DNA of 64,000 nucleotides from Epiperipatus broadwayi (Eukaryota > Onychophora > Udeonychophora > Euonychophora > Peripatidae). The stretch's first letter is position 1; each line of letters starts with the position of its first letter. The stretch is taken from the NCBI GenBank assembly GCA_028023455.1, contig JAQFVV010000031.1:10408093-10472092 (forward strand), given 5' to 3'. A program made the position numbers and the translations under genes. The notes under the pieces are model-generated. The model made no database searches. It was not told where the DNA came from and was given only the letters and a program-made list of their open reading frames with translations. Shown here one piece after another: positions 47,155-58,793 of the stretch.

Positions 47155-49190
47155 TTATGAAGACTGCCAATTTGAATTTCTCTGATTATCTTGTTACTGC
47201 CGCATGGAATTCTTTTAAAGAATATGTTGTGGATACAAGTAAATCTATTTTGAATTTAAATAAAATTAAGAATCTTGATTAGTTCTCTGTACAATAATTC
47301 TAATATCAGTAATTTCATTTTAATAAACTGAAAATGGGGGGGGGGGAGGCTTTCTGAGGCAAAAGTTCAATAATTGAGAAGAAGGCTTAAAAATAGTCAG
47401 TGGATTAAAAATACAATAAAGACACAGTGACTCTTTACTATTCATCTTGGTTATTTTACATCTCTTTAACATATTCAAAATAACGTGAATTTAAATAATT
47501 CTTTTATATTCATGGATGGTAATCTTTTGTTGATTAGTTTGAATTGTCATAAATTAATGATTACTGGAAAGTCAAGTGATTTTAAAATAGTAAAAAAAAA
47601 CATTGTACTCATGGTTTTGTTAGCACATAAGCAAATCTAAAAAAAATGTTTAGATTAATGGTGCAATTTATATTTTATTTTTAGTGAGTTGGTGAAATCA
47701 TTTGAAACAAATATGTGGTAATGTTTGAAATTAATTGTTTATTTTTCAATGTTCATTATATTATATAGCTTCTAATTGATGTAGAAAAAAAAAAGCTATA
47801 ATTATTAATTCTGATGAAAAATTTGAGGCATTTAAAATTAAAATAGGTGTTGAACAAAGACATGCACTAACTCTAATGTTACTCTCTAGTTTTGTGACAT
47901 CTATAAATATCTTATAGGCAGTTTTGTAAAGCAAATAATGGGCAAATGAAGTCTCAAATAAGATATTTTCCTGGCTTCTAGACCCATAATATGCTACCTA
48001 TTGCATTATTCTTGGCAATACAAACAGTGATCTACAGAAAAAATTTGCTGTAGTAATTAATTTTGAAAAATATATTCTATTATCCATTGAGAAAAAGACA
48101 CTTGAGAAACTTTTAACCTGGATGTTTGTCATATTAAAAATGTAAGCCAATTAAAATATTTTAGTATCTTTTTAAAGTGGAAAGATAACATGAATTTTGC
48201 AGTGAAACACATACTCCAGTTTAGTGTCAGCATGTTTAAAAGTAGAATACTTCATTGGACAAATGCATGTTATTGCCATTAAATTAGCTGTATGTGGGAA
48301 AGTGAGTTTTGGATCTTATACTAATATTTTTATTAGTCATTCATTAGACTAGAAATTATCCTCTTAATGAATAATATTTTTGTAATGTCATTTTCACTCT
48401 CATGCAAATTAGGGACTGATTTCTATCCACTTTTAACACCCTGTGGAAGGGTGTATGTAAAAAAGATGCACATTTCATTCTGAAACATCACTCATTAGTT
48501 GGCCCAAATCAGAATCTCTTACACATATCTTTATCATATAAATAGCCAATTACTACAGTTTAATTGACAAGTATTGAACTTTCTGTGTTTACAACTTTGA
48601 CACAATTAATAGAAATATATTAATAATTTTATTAATCATTCGTTAGACTAGACATTATCCACTTAATGAATAATATTTCTGTAATGTAATTTTTACTAAA
48701 ATCACTCTCACAAAAGGTAGGACTACTTGTTTTGAACATCTTATGAAAGGGTGTAATCATAAACATATGGCCAAAGACTTGTGAGAAACATATATGATCC
48801 CAAAAATGCAAATTTCCTACTGAACAAGCACTCATAGGAGTTGAACCTTGTGTTATCTTATTGTAAAGAAATAAGGAAAATTTTATTCAAGAATGTTCTG
48901 TAAATGTTAAACTCAAGTAGGAAGATCATAAAACCAATCCATGTTTCTATCCCTATTGGAAGTGGTACTATTGAACCTACTATTATAAAAACACACTTTC
49001 TTTAGATTTGTCATATAAAACAAATGACAGGCAATAGATTTCCTAATAAAATATTTTGTAATAAAGTTAGTCATGGCTCTGTAGGAAAGTCAGACCATGT
49101 TTGCATCAAATATATTTTTAAAATCTTAAAACACTAAAGAAAACATACTCTAAAGAAATGCAATACAAAATGTTTTTCTATAGAAAATTC
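47155..49190 (+). pseudogene. Relic of a LINE reverse transcriptase
   Basis: Heavily broken. Near 47830-47915 one frame reads FKIKIGVEQRHALTLMLLSS, resembling the GVRQGCPLSPLLF block of LINE reverse transcriptases. Near 47995-48090 come residues like NTNSDLQKKFAVVINFEKY, which fit the stretch after motif C. The block 48960-49140 is shared with 63640-63830. The clade cannot be given. A G12 run lies at about 47336-47347. Confidence 0.5.
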
Positions 49191-50868
49191 TCTCTCTCTC
49201 TCTAATTATTCCTCCTAATGAAACTTGAGTAATCAATAGGTGCTTGATGGGAGTGATTATTTACTCAGGTATCCACTAGGTGGCTTAATTGAAGTTAAAA
49301 AAAAAAGAGAATTTGTTATTGAAAAACATAAACTGGGATAAAATGGTTTAATATAAATTGCTTTTATGGGGAAAATATCGGTTTTATTACAATACAACTG
49401 AGAGGAGAATTTTATATTTTGCTGAACTATTACAAAAAAGTAAACTTTTGCTGCAAAAATTAAAAAAAAGTATGCAATACATTAATAAGCAGTATATACT
49501 ACATTGGGTTTCACCGATTGGTTGATATAGATAGCAATTTACATGCTGAGAAGCATTACACTACTGTGATAATTAAATTTTAAATAAATTAATACTTTTA
49601 ACTGAAGACTTTGGTTCACTTTTGATGATGCAAAATCAATGTTAGGTAAAAAAGACTTTTGACTTCAGTAACAAAGGCTGATTTTGTAGAAGTTAAATTT
49701 TTCTAGACTTTCAATTTAGAATTTAAAAAAGAAAAGATTAAATTTGTTTGATATTTATTCAGACATGTATAAAAACTTGGGGCTGCTATTTATGTCTGAT
49801 TAAATACACGAATAAAAACGCCAAAGAGAGATAGATCGAATAAATAATTTCATGTGGTTGAATTTAATAAGAGTATATTAATTTTTAATTATATTTAAAA
49901 TGGTATGTCAATTTCTAGTCTAATAAATGACTGTAATCAGTGAAGTATTTATCTAAAACAGCAGATCTCAACGATTAAGTATTTGGACCCAACTTTTCAT
50001 ATCAGCTTTAATCGTACCCCCCTTCCAACAAAGCCTTTAATTTGTGGAATTTAAAATAATTAATATCAAAATAGCTTTTGTGTTACTTATATGTATTTAC
50101 CTATTTTTAAGAAAACATTTTACTTTTATATTAACAGAATGTATCTTTTCTTATTTTGGTTTCAATAATTAGTTGGGGGGGTGTCAAATTTTTTTATCTA
50201 TTTTTCATGTCTTTCGGCCTAGCTTTTTATTATTTCACACGCTCCTAGTAGGGTGTACCCCACAGATTAAGAATCATTGATCTAAAATGAGTGTTTTCAA
50301 ATGTATAAATGCAAAAACAATGGTACTTCTATATTAAATTTTAGTAATTTGATATTAATTAATACCTGCTGAATAAAAGTGACGAAGACATGTAAGAAGT
50401 GGAAATATGGGCCAAATGGATAATTAATTCAACCAGAAATACATCTTGGGAATTATTTTCTTATTTCAGATATCGTTATAGCATGTTTGAAATGTATATG
50501 GTGAAATAGAAATTGAATATGTTTAAGAAAATATCTTCTTTTAAATTTAACATGAAAAACTAACAATGATCATGCTTGTGTATTAACAAACTTACGATTT
50601 CAGAGTGATATAGACGGTATTTAAATTAAAGCTATTAAATAAATTAAATGTTGTATTTCCAGCATCACAACAAGTGTTTGCTTAAATAACACTATGAAAA
50701 TATTGCCTCATCTCATAATACATAACCATGAATTTAGTGTGATATATTCCTGTATTCAAAATATGTTAAAAAACACTTTACTTCTAGTATCATCAACAGA
50801 TATTTGCATAAATCAAAGTTAAAGCTAAGAACATCCGACATTTTAACAGATCATTTTTAGCTGTGAGT

Positions 50869-50909
<41 letters not shown>

Positions 50910-52735
50910 AATTGATAAATCTTTATAACCAGATCAAATTTCAAACAACACATTTTTTTTTAATTCAATCTATCATATTTTCAGATTGACTTCTCTCACT
51001 TATATATGTATTTCAGGATGAAACAATGTCTGTTCATTGAATGCTACGATATACTGATCTTACACAATACAGAGATTAAATTCAATCATAATATCCAATG
51101 GAACAGCCTGTAAAAAATATATCATAAATTGACTATTTAAAAAAAAAGACTTGTAAGCCATCAAATATCATATTTGCAGCGCGTATTTTAACTGCAAATG
51201 AGCATATAATAAACAATCTACTAAATGCTCATGCTATCACATTAATAGATTAATCATCATATTTATGCATAACTGATTATGAATACATTCAAGCAATAGA
51301 ATTACAATCTTTAAATAAAAAATTTAATGAATGTTTCTGCCAATAAGATTTAAGTGTTTCAAACTTCTAGCCAATTAAAATTTGGAGATAGTTTCATGAA
51401 ATGTATGTGTTAACAGTGGAACTATAATATGCAATATATATTGCTTTAATTATGTGTTATTAAAAAATGTATATAAACAAAAAGCAAAAACTTTAAGATT
51501 TATAAATTTAAAAAATCTTACAAATACTTTTTACAAACAGTACATCAATACCCATTTTTTGTCTTGTAACACTCTCATTAATTCCAATGCAATTTCATTT
51601 ATTAATTATTTTTTCTTTGTGCTAAATACAGCAAAAATCCCAAATATGTATTTTTCATCTTTTCCTTCAAAAGATCGATAAAGTACAATATTTTATTTGA
51701 TAAAATGTTTTCTAAGCTCATTTTGAATTGTGACATTTACTATTGTTGCAACTATTAGAAGTTTTCAAAAATGCTCAACCTTTCACTTCTATATAAAAAT
51801 CATTATACTAAAACTCAATAAATTGGACATTATTTTTTTTAATTTAATTTTATAAATGAATGATATTCATAAAAAATTATATTTTAACTTTATAAATATT
51901 TAAAAACTGAATTGTAATTCAGAACAAAAGACATAAACACTCTTTTAGAAAATGAATAAATTCTTTTTTATTTTACATTTTTATTTAAATGTGAATGAAC
52001 AAATGTGGATATGTGATAAATCTATCAAATTCTGTTTTAAATTCAGACATTTGTTTTATCATTATTAAAATATTTGAAAAAATCTAACATCACATCATTT
52101 TGACAGGCGATGTCATTATGCACAATAGAATAAAGAGTATTGACATTTTTTGATTATTTTTAATATACTGACTTTTAAGCTTTCTTTACAATTAAAAGAT
52201 TAATAAAAGCAATACAGCAGAATTTATGTTATTAAAACTAGTTCTATGCTAAAATGAATTACCAACAGTTATCTAAAGCAGTGAAACTAACATTTTTTCT
52301 GAGGGAAACACCCAATGATTCTCACCAAATATGAGAAAGACTTAATTTAATTAAGAGAATTCATGCTTTCCTTAATGAGCAATAAAAAATGTTAAAGATT
52401 TATAGTGAAAAAAATCATGTTTAGAAGTTGGCAACATGTTCAAAAAGAATAAATCCTATAATAGAGAAATACTAAAAAGGGGGAAATATGTTTGTGCTGC
52501 AGTTGTTTGCATTCCTGAATGACTAGAGTTATAACCATTCTTAAAATATACTTTTTGATAAAGCATGGAATTTATGGATAGAAGACATAAATCTGTAAAA
52601 TGTTTCAGTAAATATTTATTGTATTGTTTCAGAAAATTTAAAAATCTATAAGAAAACCTGATATTTTGTTGTCCATCTTATTTTAAAAAAATAAATAATA
52701 TTATGGTACAATTAGTTTATTATTATTATTATTAT
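49191..52735. other. AT-rich intergenic DNA, 3.5 kb
   Basis: TA/TG microsatellite at 50868-50910, a CT run at 49189-49203, and a diverged family F-like block at about 51780-52090 (CTCAATAAATTGGACATT). No supported gene. Confidence 0.5.
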
Positions 52736-52840
52736 TAAATTAAAGGGAATTTGAACCCAGACCTTCAAGCTCTCCACAATCATCCACTCTATCCAATACA
52801 ACTGATACACATGACCACTTACATGAGAAAAAAATAAATG

Positions 52841-52890
52841 ATCTCTAATATATGTATTTCATGCTGAACCAGCACTCATCAGATGGTTTG
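52841..52890 (-). ncRNA. FB-4 hammerhead, left arm
   Basis: Core CTGATGA (52882-52876), stem II GTGC/GCAT, GAAA (52860-52857), stem III ATACAT, A at the cleavage position. Stem I is degraded (CCAT against ATTAG). Confidence 0.55.
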
Positions 52891-53489
52891 AATCATCCCC
52901 CACATATATGTAATCAGTACTCAATTTATATTAAAATAGCAAATCTGCACATTTGAATTGGAAGGTTTCAATCCTCTGCACTCTCCAATTCTTTAGCCAT
53001 CCATATCACTGAAAATCTGATGATGGAATTCTCAAAGTCTTTGGTAATGCCAATAGTATAGTCATGCATGTTGACCTTAACACAATCTGACCCCTCATAT
53101 GTAGGACCTTACAAAGAAAGAATGGGTAGAATACAGGCTGAATATGTAATATTGAAATATAAGTATAATGTATAAACTTAAACTAGATGTAATTAAAGGG
53201 TTGAACTCAGACCTTCAAGCTGTATTCTGCCCATCCCTCATCTATATATTTAAATGGACATATTAAGGTCATATATATGAGGGGTCAGATTAACGTAAGG
53301 TCAACATGGGTATGACTATAATATTGGCACCATCGAAGGCTTTGAGAATCTCATCATCAGATTTTCAATGATATGGATGACTGAAGTGTTGGAGAGTGGA
53401 CAGGAATGAAGTCTTAAGGGGTGTAGATTTGCTATCTTAATATAAACTGAAAACTGATTATATATGTGTGTGGGAGATGATGATCCAAA

Positions 53490-53531
53490 TCAACTGATGA
53501 GTGCTGGTTTAGCATGAAATATGTATATTGG
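53490..53531 (+). ncRNA. FB-4 hammerhead, right arm, canonical core
   Basis: Core CTGATGA (53494-53500), stem II GTGC/GCAT with a 7-base loop, GAAA (53516-53519), stem III ATATGTAT, A at 53527, and stem I TCAA/TTGG. Related copies near 62245 and 63955 suggest an ancestral stem I of CCAA/TTGG extended by GATCT/AGATC. Confidence 0.7.
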
Positions 53532-53894
53532 AAATTATTTATTTTTTCACATGTAGGTGGTCATGTGTATTAGTTATATTGGACAGAGTGGATGACTGTG
53601 GGGAGCTTGAAAGTCTGGTTTCAAATCACTTTTAATTACATTAAGGTTAAATATATACAGTATACTGGTATTTCAATATTATTATTGTTGTTGTTGTTAT
53701 TATCATCATCATCATCATTAGAGTTAATGTGAATAACTGAACACACTCATTCAGTAAATACCAAGGTAAATGTGTTCTTTTAATTTATTATTAGATTGCA
53801 TTATTATGCTTTTTAATTTTCTTATGCAATATTATTTAAAATTACCCCAAATTCATTACTAAACCAGATTAGTCAAAGAAAATAAACTTTAAAA

Positions 53895-53936
53895 CACAAC
53901 CAATGGTTTCACTGCTACAAGCAGACTTTTCAAGTA
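53895..53936 (-). ncRNA. PLE hammerhead-like motif, left arm
   Basis: Core TTGAAAA, stem II CTGCT/AGCAG, GAAA, stem III ACCATTGGT. Differs from the PLE at 1776 in stem II by compensated changes. Confidence 0.5.
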
Positions 53937-54327
53937 TAAAGGACTAAAAGAAAACAATAAATTTATAAACCATTAAGCATCACATGATCACATTTCAAAT
54001 ACTGTATGGAGAGTTTTGCTCTGTTTAATAAATTTATACTAAACATTGCCCACAATTTTATTTACAACCTATGTACCCTTAATATTAAAAGAACTTTTAA
54101 ATAAGTTAATTGCTTCCGAATCACAAATTTTTAATAAGAAAGATTCTTTAATTCTTTTTTTTATTTTATTTAAAATAAGAATTAAAGATTCTTTACTATT
54201 AAAAAATGTATGATTCTGAAGCAATTAACTTATTTAAAAGTTACTTTAATATTAAGGATATGTGGGATGTAAATGGAATTGTGGGCAATACTTAATACAA
54301 ATTTATTGTTATCTTGGAAGTCTTTAC

Positions 54328-54368
54328 ACTTGTGAAGTCTGCTTATAGCAGTGAAACCATTGGTTGTG
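54328..54368 (+). ncRNA. PLE hammerhead-like motif, right arm
   Basis: CAC/GTG stem I, core TTGTGAA, stem II CTGCT/AGCAG, GAAA, ACCATTGGT. Confidence 0.5.
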
Positions 54369-54384
54369 TTTTAGAGTTGATTTT

Positions 54385-56210
54385 CTTTGGCTAGTCTGGT
54401 TTAGTGGTGAATTAGGGGTAATGTTGATTATTTTATTGACTACTTTAGCTTTAGGATTTTAATGTAATAATATTATTTATATATATATAAGATACTCATA
54501 AAAAATGTATGTGTTCTATATATATAAGTACCTGTTGAAAAATACTGTACAAAGCCATACTACTACAATATGTATTACATTGTAATTAAAGCTTATTAAC
54601 AAAATGTGAACTATTATCTGCTACACACAATGTATGTAGGCAAGAGAATCTTGCAACAAAATATAGTTGATACCGCGGTTCTATTAATATATTTACAAAG
54701 AGAAAGAGGTAGTAAAAAAAAATCCTTTAATGTTTGATGAATATATTAATTTAGGTATCAGCAGTTGTAAGATTTTTCTACATTAGTTTAGCCTTAACTG
54801 AATATATTATATATCAAAGCTCAATTTACAATAGTTATTTCAGAAGGCAAATTTTAAAATTATTTACATATGTATATATTTGTAAATTAATACAGATTTT
54901 AAACTTCTCCCTCGCTTTTTAATTTGTGTATGTATATATTGTACTTTTGCTCACATAGTTTTTTTTTCTTTCTAATTTTAGAATGAAAAAATGAGGTGCG
55001 CATTATATACGTGTAATATAGAGACTATCTATACTATTTTTCTTATTGGCTTTGTAATTTTTATAATAAATTTTAAAAAAAATTGAAATTTTTACGGAAA
55101 AACTCGGATGCACGTTATCCGCGTGGGCGTTGCATACACATGAAAATATGGTATTATTAACAAAGTAGTTGCTTATTAATTGACTTAGAAAGGGGTTAAT
55201 AGTGAAAAATTGACACAAAAAAACAACAAACCAAAGTCATGCCGTAAAAAAATAAAATAGATAAAGCAGCATTATATTTGACGTATAAGTTAAAATTCTT
55301 TGAATAATATAGAAGCGGTATCAACAAATTTCAATAGCGAATATTAAGAGCAAAAGTGAGGGTTAAAATATGAAATTAATTGAGTAAAAAGACTGAATTA
55401 TGATAATCAGAAAGAAAAATGATTAGCGCAGTGATTTGTTATTTCTAACATGGAATTATTAAAAGCTGTTAAATGTAATAGAAAAAGTATAAACGAGTAC
55501 TTTATAAAAAGAAAATGCCGAAGCCAATTAGTGTATTTTATCAATTATTAACGATAGATTCAGATGTTCGTGCAAATTACTACCTCATTCTATAGATATA
55601 AACGAGACAGTTCAAATAATATAATTTTTAAAGTTAAAAATAAATAATTATGGTTATAAAGTAAAAATAGAAAAAGCTGTGAATTTAATGGAATTGGCTT
55701 TCTGATATTATTTTGACATAAATAAAGCGATGAACCTCTAGTACGAATATATTCCTAAATTTTTATATTTAAATAGCTTACATTGAAACCGTATTAAGGA
55801 ATGTGAAAACATTAATTATAATTTTAGTAGCTAAATATTATACATTAAAATTTTATTTCGATAAATATGCAATACCGAGTTTGGCTTTTTGAATTATTTA
55901 TATTAATAATTTTATAACACTGGTTCAACGATATATATATATGAGTATATTCAAATTATGTTAATTTTTTCCAAATTAAATAACATACGATATTTAATTA
56001 TTACTGCTGATTAAAAGACAAAATTAGAGTTTAAGTTACAAATTTATGATATTACACTGAAATAAAAAATCAAAAGTATATTTTAAAAAAAGAAAAACTA
56101 ATTTAAAATATAAATAATCTAGGTATATAATTTCGATATGATCACTATGTAAATAACATATTACACTAATACAATTTTAAAAAAGAAACATTGACTTATT
56201 TTAGTCAAAA
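54385..56210. other. AT-rich DNA with a CpG-bearing inverted block
   Basis: 54985-55150 contains GTGCGCATTATATACGTG and CACGTTATCCGCGTGGGCG, a composition unlike the neighbours and probably the end of an old DNA transposon. The rest shows nothing. Confidence 0.4.
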
Positions 56211-56214
56211 TAAG

Positions 56215-56570
56215 AGTTATAGATCACATGACTCTACTTTTTTAAGCTTGTAAGTTATAAACAATAAGGATTGCCAATTCCTCAACAAGCTTTGTGATAA
56301 ATGCTTAGCTTAGAGAAAGCATTTAAAATATCTGTTGTCAGGACCCCCCCCCCCCAACCTCTGACCATGGTTTCGTGCTCTGGCACTCCTCAGAGAGGTG
56401 CTAGGATAGGTTCAGACACTAGATATAAAAATACCAACCCAAAGCCTGCATTTGACTAAAAGTTATCTATTGAGTGGAAAATCTGAAATTTTCAGACACC
56501 TACATGTCTTCAAACCCAGATATCCAACTCAAATAGCTATATGGGGCTGAGAGATCTTATTTTGTTTTAG
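56215..56570 (-). mobile_element. FB-3 element with intact hammerhead
   Basis: On the minus strand: AGCTATTTGAG..TGGGTTTGAAGACATG (TATA-proximal block), CTGAAAATTTCAGATTTTCC, CCTATCCTAGCACCTC, hammerhead, poly-G, and a terminal AAGCTTGTTGAGG. It matches 43795-44165. Confidence 0.78.
56357..56399 (-). ncRNA. Hammerhead ribozyme, type I, near-perfect
   Basis: Stem I ACCTCT (56399-56394) pairs fully with AGAGGT (56362-56357). Core CTGAGGA (56393-56387). Stem II GTGC-CAGA-GCAC is a perfect 4-bp stem with G-C next to the core. GAAA (56374-56371). Stem III ACCATGGT is self-complementary, and C at 56363 is the predicted cleavage nucleotide. Every invariant base is present. The very short stem III suggests action as a dimer, as known for such motifs in retroelements. 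Confidence 0.88.
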
Positions 56571-56690
56571 ATTTAAAATCAAATAATATAAATATTTAAA
56601 TTGTTTATGAAAATCGTTCCTACTCTTAATGCAACTGCGACCTAGAAAGATATGAATTAAATTGTGTGTAAATATATTTCATCTATCAAT

Positions 56691-56828
56691 ACCCTGCTTA
56701 GTTTAGTGTAATTGTAGAGCAATCGACTTGGGATGGAGAGATCCCTGGATCGGTTCTGGCATTCACATGTCTGCCGTTCGAAACTTTTTATGAATTCCCG
56801 AGCAATAAAGCTATATGCATTTTTTTTT
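56691..56828 (+). mobile_element. SINE-B (tRNA-derived), copy 1
   Basis: Head GCTTAGTTTAGTGTAATTGTAG..GAGCAATCGACTTGGGATG with a B-box-like GGATCGGTTCTGG, and body ending TTTTATGAATTCCCGAGCAATAAAGC and a T run. Exact 10-base target duplication ATCTATCAAT at 56681-56690 and 56829-56838. Class I tRNA-like. Confidence 0.8.
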
Positions 56829-56839
56829 ATCTATCAATG

Positions 56840-57520
56840 ATTGCATAACACTAATATAATTAATTAATTAGTATAATCAAATTAGCTTAAGTTGTTTTAA
56901 TAGTAGATTATGAAAAATATGTTTAACTAGATTAAAAACAAAAGATAGTCTGATTTATGAGTTGCAAAACATATTTACTTAAATAGAAAGGACTTTCACC
57001 TTTTCATACAAGCACAGTATTAATTTTATATAACCTCAACAGTGCTATGTTGAATACAGGAAAATTCTCAAACCCAAATACAAAATAGAGACTTCATAAA
57101 GATATGAGAGGCTGTCTTATCTTTAACCTAAATATGGGAAACATAATTAGTCCATTCCATTCCTGAAGAATCAACACTGTGCATATTCTTAGTAATTACA
57201 CCAAAATGTCAACCAGTATAGAAAAAGAATTTGTCATTAATCTATCAGTGAAACAGACCCATTGAAACAGTAAATGAGAGATTTTGTTTGTAATAGCCAT
57301 TACGAATACCATATTTACTAAAGACTATAAGACATTGCTAACAGCAAACTTTATTTGAGTCTGAAATCTTCATTCAGAAATCTAGTTTTTATTGGAGAAA
57401 GATGAAGATAATGCCCAGGTAGCTGAGAAAGTGATAATTTGTTTCTGAATGTTAATGTGTGGCATGGATCACAAACCCACTAAACAGAGAAAGCTACTGA
57501 ACTAAGATTTATATAAGTAG
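56840..57520. other. AT-rich intergenic DNA
   Basis: No supported feature. Confidence 0.5.
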
Positions 57521-57524
57521 AAGG

Positions 57525-57640
57525 AATTTGAACTCAGACTTTCAAGTTCCCTACAGCTAACCACTCCATCTTATAGCTGTAGGGATCTTGAAAGTCTGAG
57601 TTCAAACCCCTTCTAATTACATTAAGTTCATTATAGACAA
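57525..57640. mobile_element. FB-4 foldback element, minimal form
   Basis: GGAATTTGAACTCAGACTTTCAAG and its inverse with about 25 bases between. Only the two outer ends remain. Confidence 0.75.
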
Positions 57641-58790
57641 TATACTTGTATTTAAATAAGATTAATATTGTAAACTGACATTGGATTATTATATGGTGGA
57701 GATGACCTTGCCTTATGATAACATTTTTTATTGTACCTAAAGATTGAAGTGAATGAAATATTAAGTTATAGGGTAAAAATATATATCTAAATTTTTAATG
57801 GCTTATTACAAATGTACATTTTTGATATTTGTTTATCTTTTATTTTAAGATTACTTTTTAAGCTCAATGGCAATTTTTTTTAAATTATATATATTTTTAA
57901 ATGTGTATCCTTCCCCTCTCTAGGCCTACCATCTTTCAAAATATTTCATCAAGTTCTGTCAATTAAATGCTGCATAAGCTTATTTGACTGTTATTATGTG
58001 TTTGAATATTACATTCAATTTTGGGAGATAATTATTTTTTCTTTTGTATGTCTAGGATTTAGCGTGATAATTAAATATAATATATATTTAGAAAAAGGTA
58101 TATGTATAAGAAGATCATTTATATATTTGTAATATTGTTTATATTATATGATTTCACATTTATATGTCTAATGTCATCATTTCCTATTCTTTATTTAATT
58201 CTGATGATGAAAACATATTCTAGAATTTGGTGTCCAGATTCCTATCATCTTTAACTTAATAATGGATTTGGTTGTTTGATTATCAGAAAGAGAGTCTTAA
58301 TATTGGTGTGTAAAAACTGAGTTATTATCAAGGGGAGAGCAATTAAAATGTTAAAGAGTGATTAAGCAATATAGAGATAGGCTTTATTATATCACTAAAT
58401 GGTAGTGTTTTTAATTTTAATTATCTTAAAAAGCACATAAAACTAATGTGTATAAGCATACTCTTTAATGGTGATGATGATTCCTAGAGAAATATATCAG
58501 ATCATTGTCATATCCTGGGGATTATACCTTGAATAGCCAAACTACATATCACAATGATGGTGAGTGATTCAGGCAACAAATTATTTAACATTAAATAAAT
58601 ATTAGTATAGAAAAGGTAAAATATTTTTCAATATAAAATGGTTACCCCATCCGATGGATATAATAATCTGAAAAACTCATTTTATTACATAGTTTTACCC
58701 AAATAAGGGACCTGAAAGGCAGATGAATACATAATTTTTCATCTTTTTACTATCACACTTTCACATTATATATATATATTTTCATGGGTT
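57641..58790. other. AT-rich intergenic DNA
   Basis: No supported feature. Confidence 0.5.
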
Positions 58791-58793
58791 GCA

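Larger units (their letters stand above)
52738..53652. mobile_element. FB-4 foldback element, 0.9 kb
   Basis: Outer arms: GGGAATTTGAACCCAGACCT at the left and its inverse at the right. Inner arms include ATCTGATGATGGAATTCTCA and its inverse near 53350, and GACCCCTCATATG and its inverse near 53275. Both arms contain a hammerhead, canonical at 53490-53531. An asymmetric inner segment at 53195-53250 repeats the outer-end text. No protein frame. TIR ends resemble a degenerate tRNA (GGACAGAGTGGATGACTG and GGTTTCAAATCAC). Confidence 0.8.
53880..54380. mobile_element. Foldback of two PLE 3' ends (second PLE family)
   Basis: Palindrome centred near 54165. Each arm has a pLTR hammerhead-like motif and a C-terminal PLE coding remnant; the right arm reads DSEAINLFKSYFNIKDMW (54211-54264), matching DSEAINLMKTSFDIKGRW of the PLE at 2375-4764. 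The left arm is interrupted at about 53960-54030 by a deleted FB-1 unit (CATCACATGATCAC joined to ATACTGTATGGAGAGTTTTG). Confidence 0.85.
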
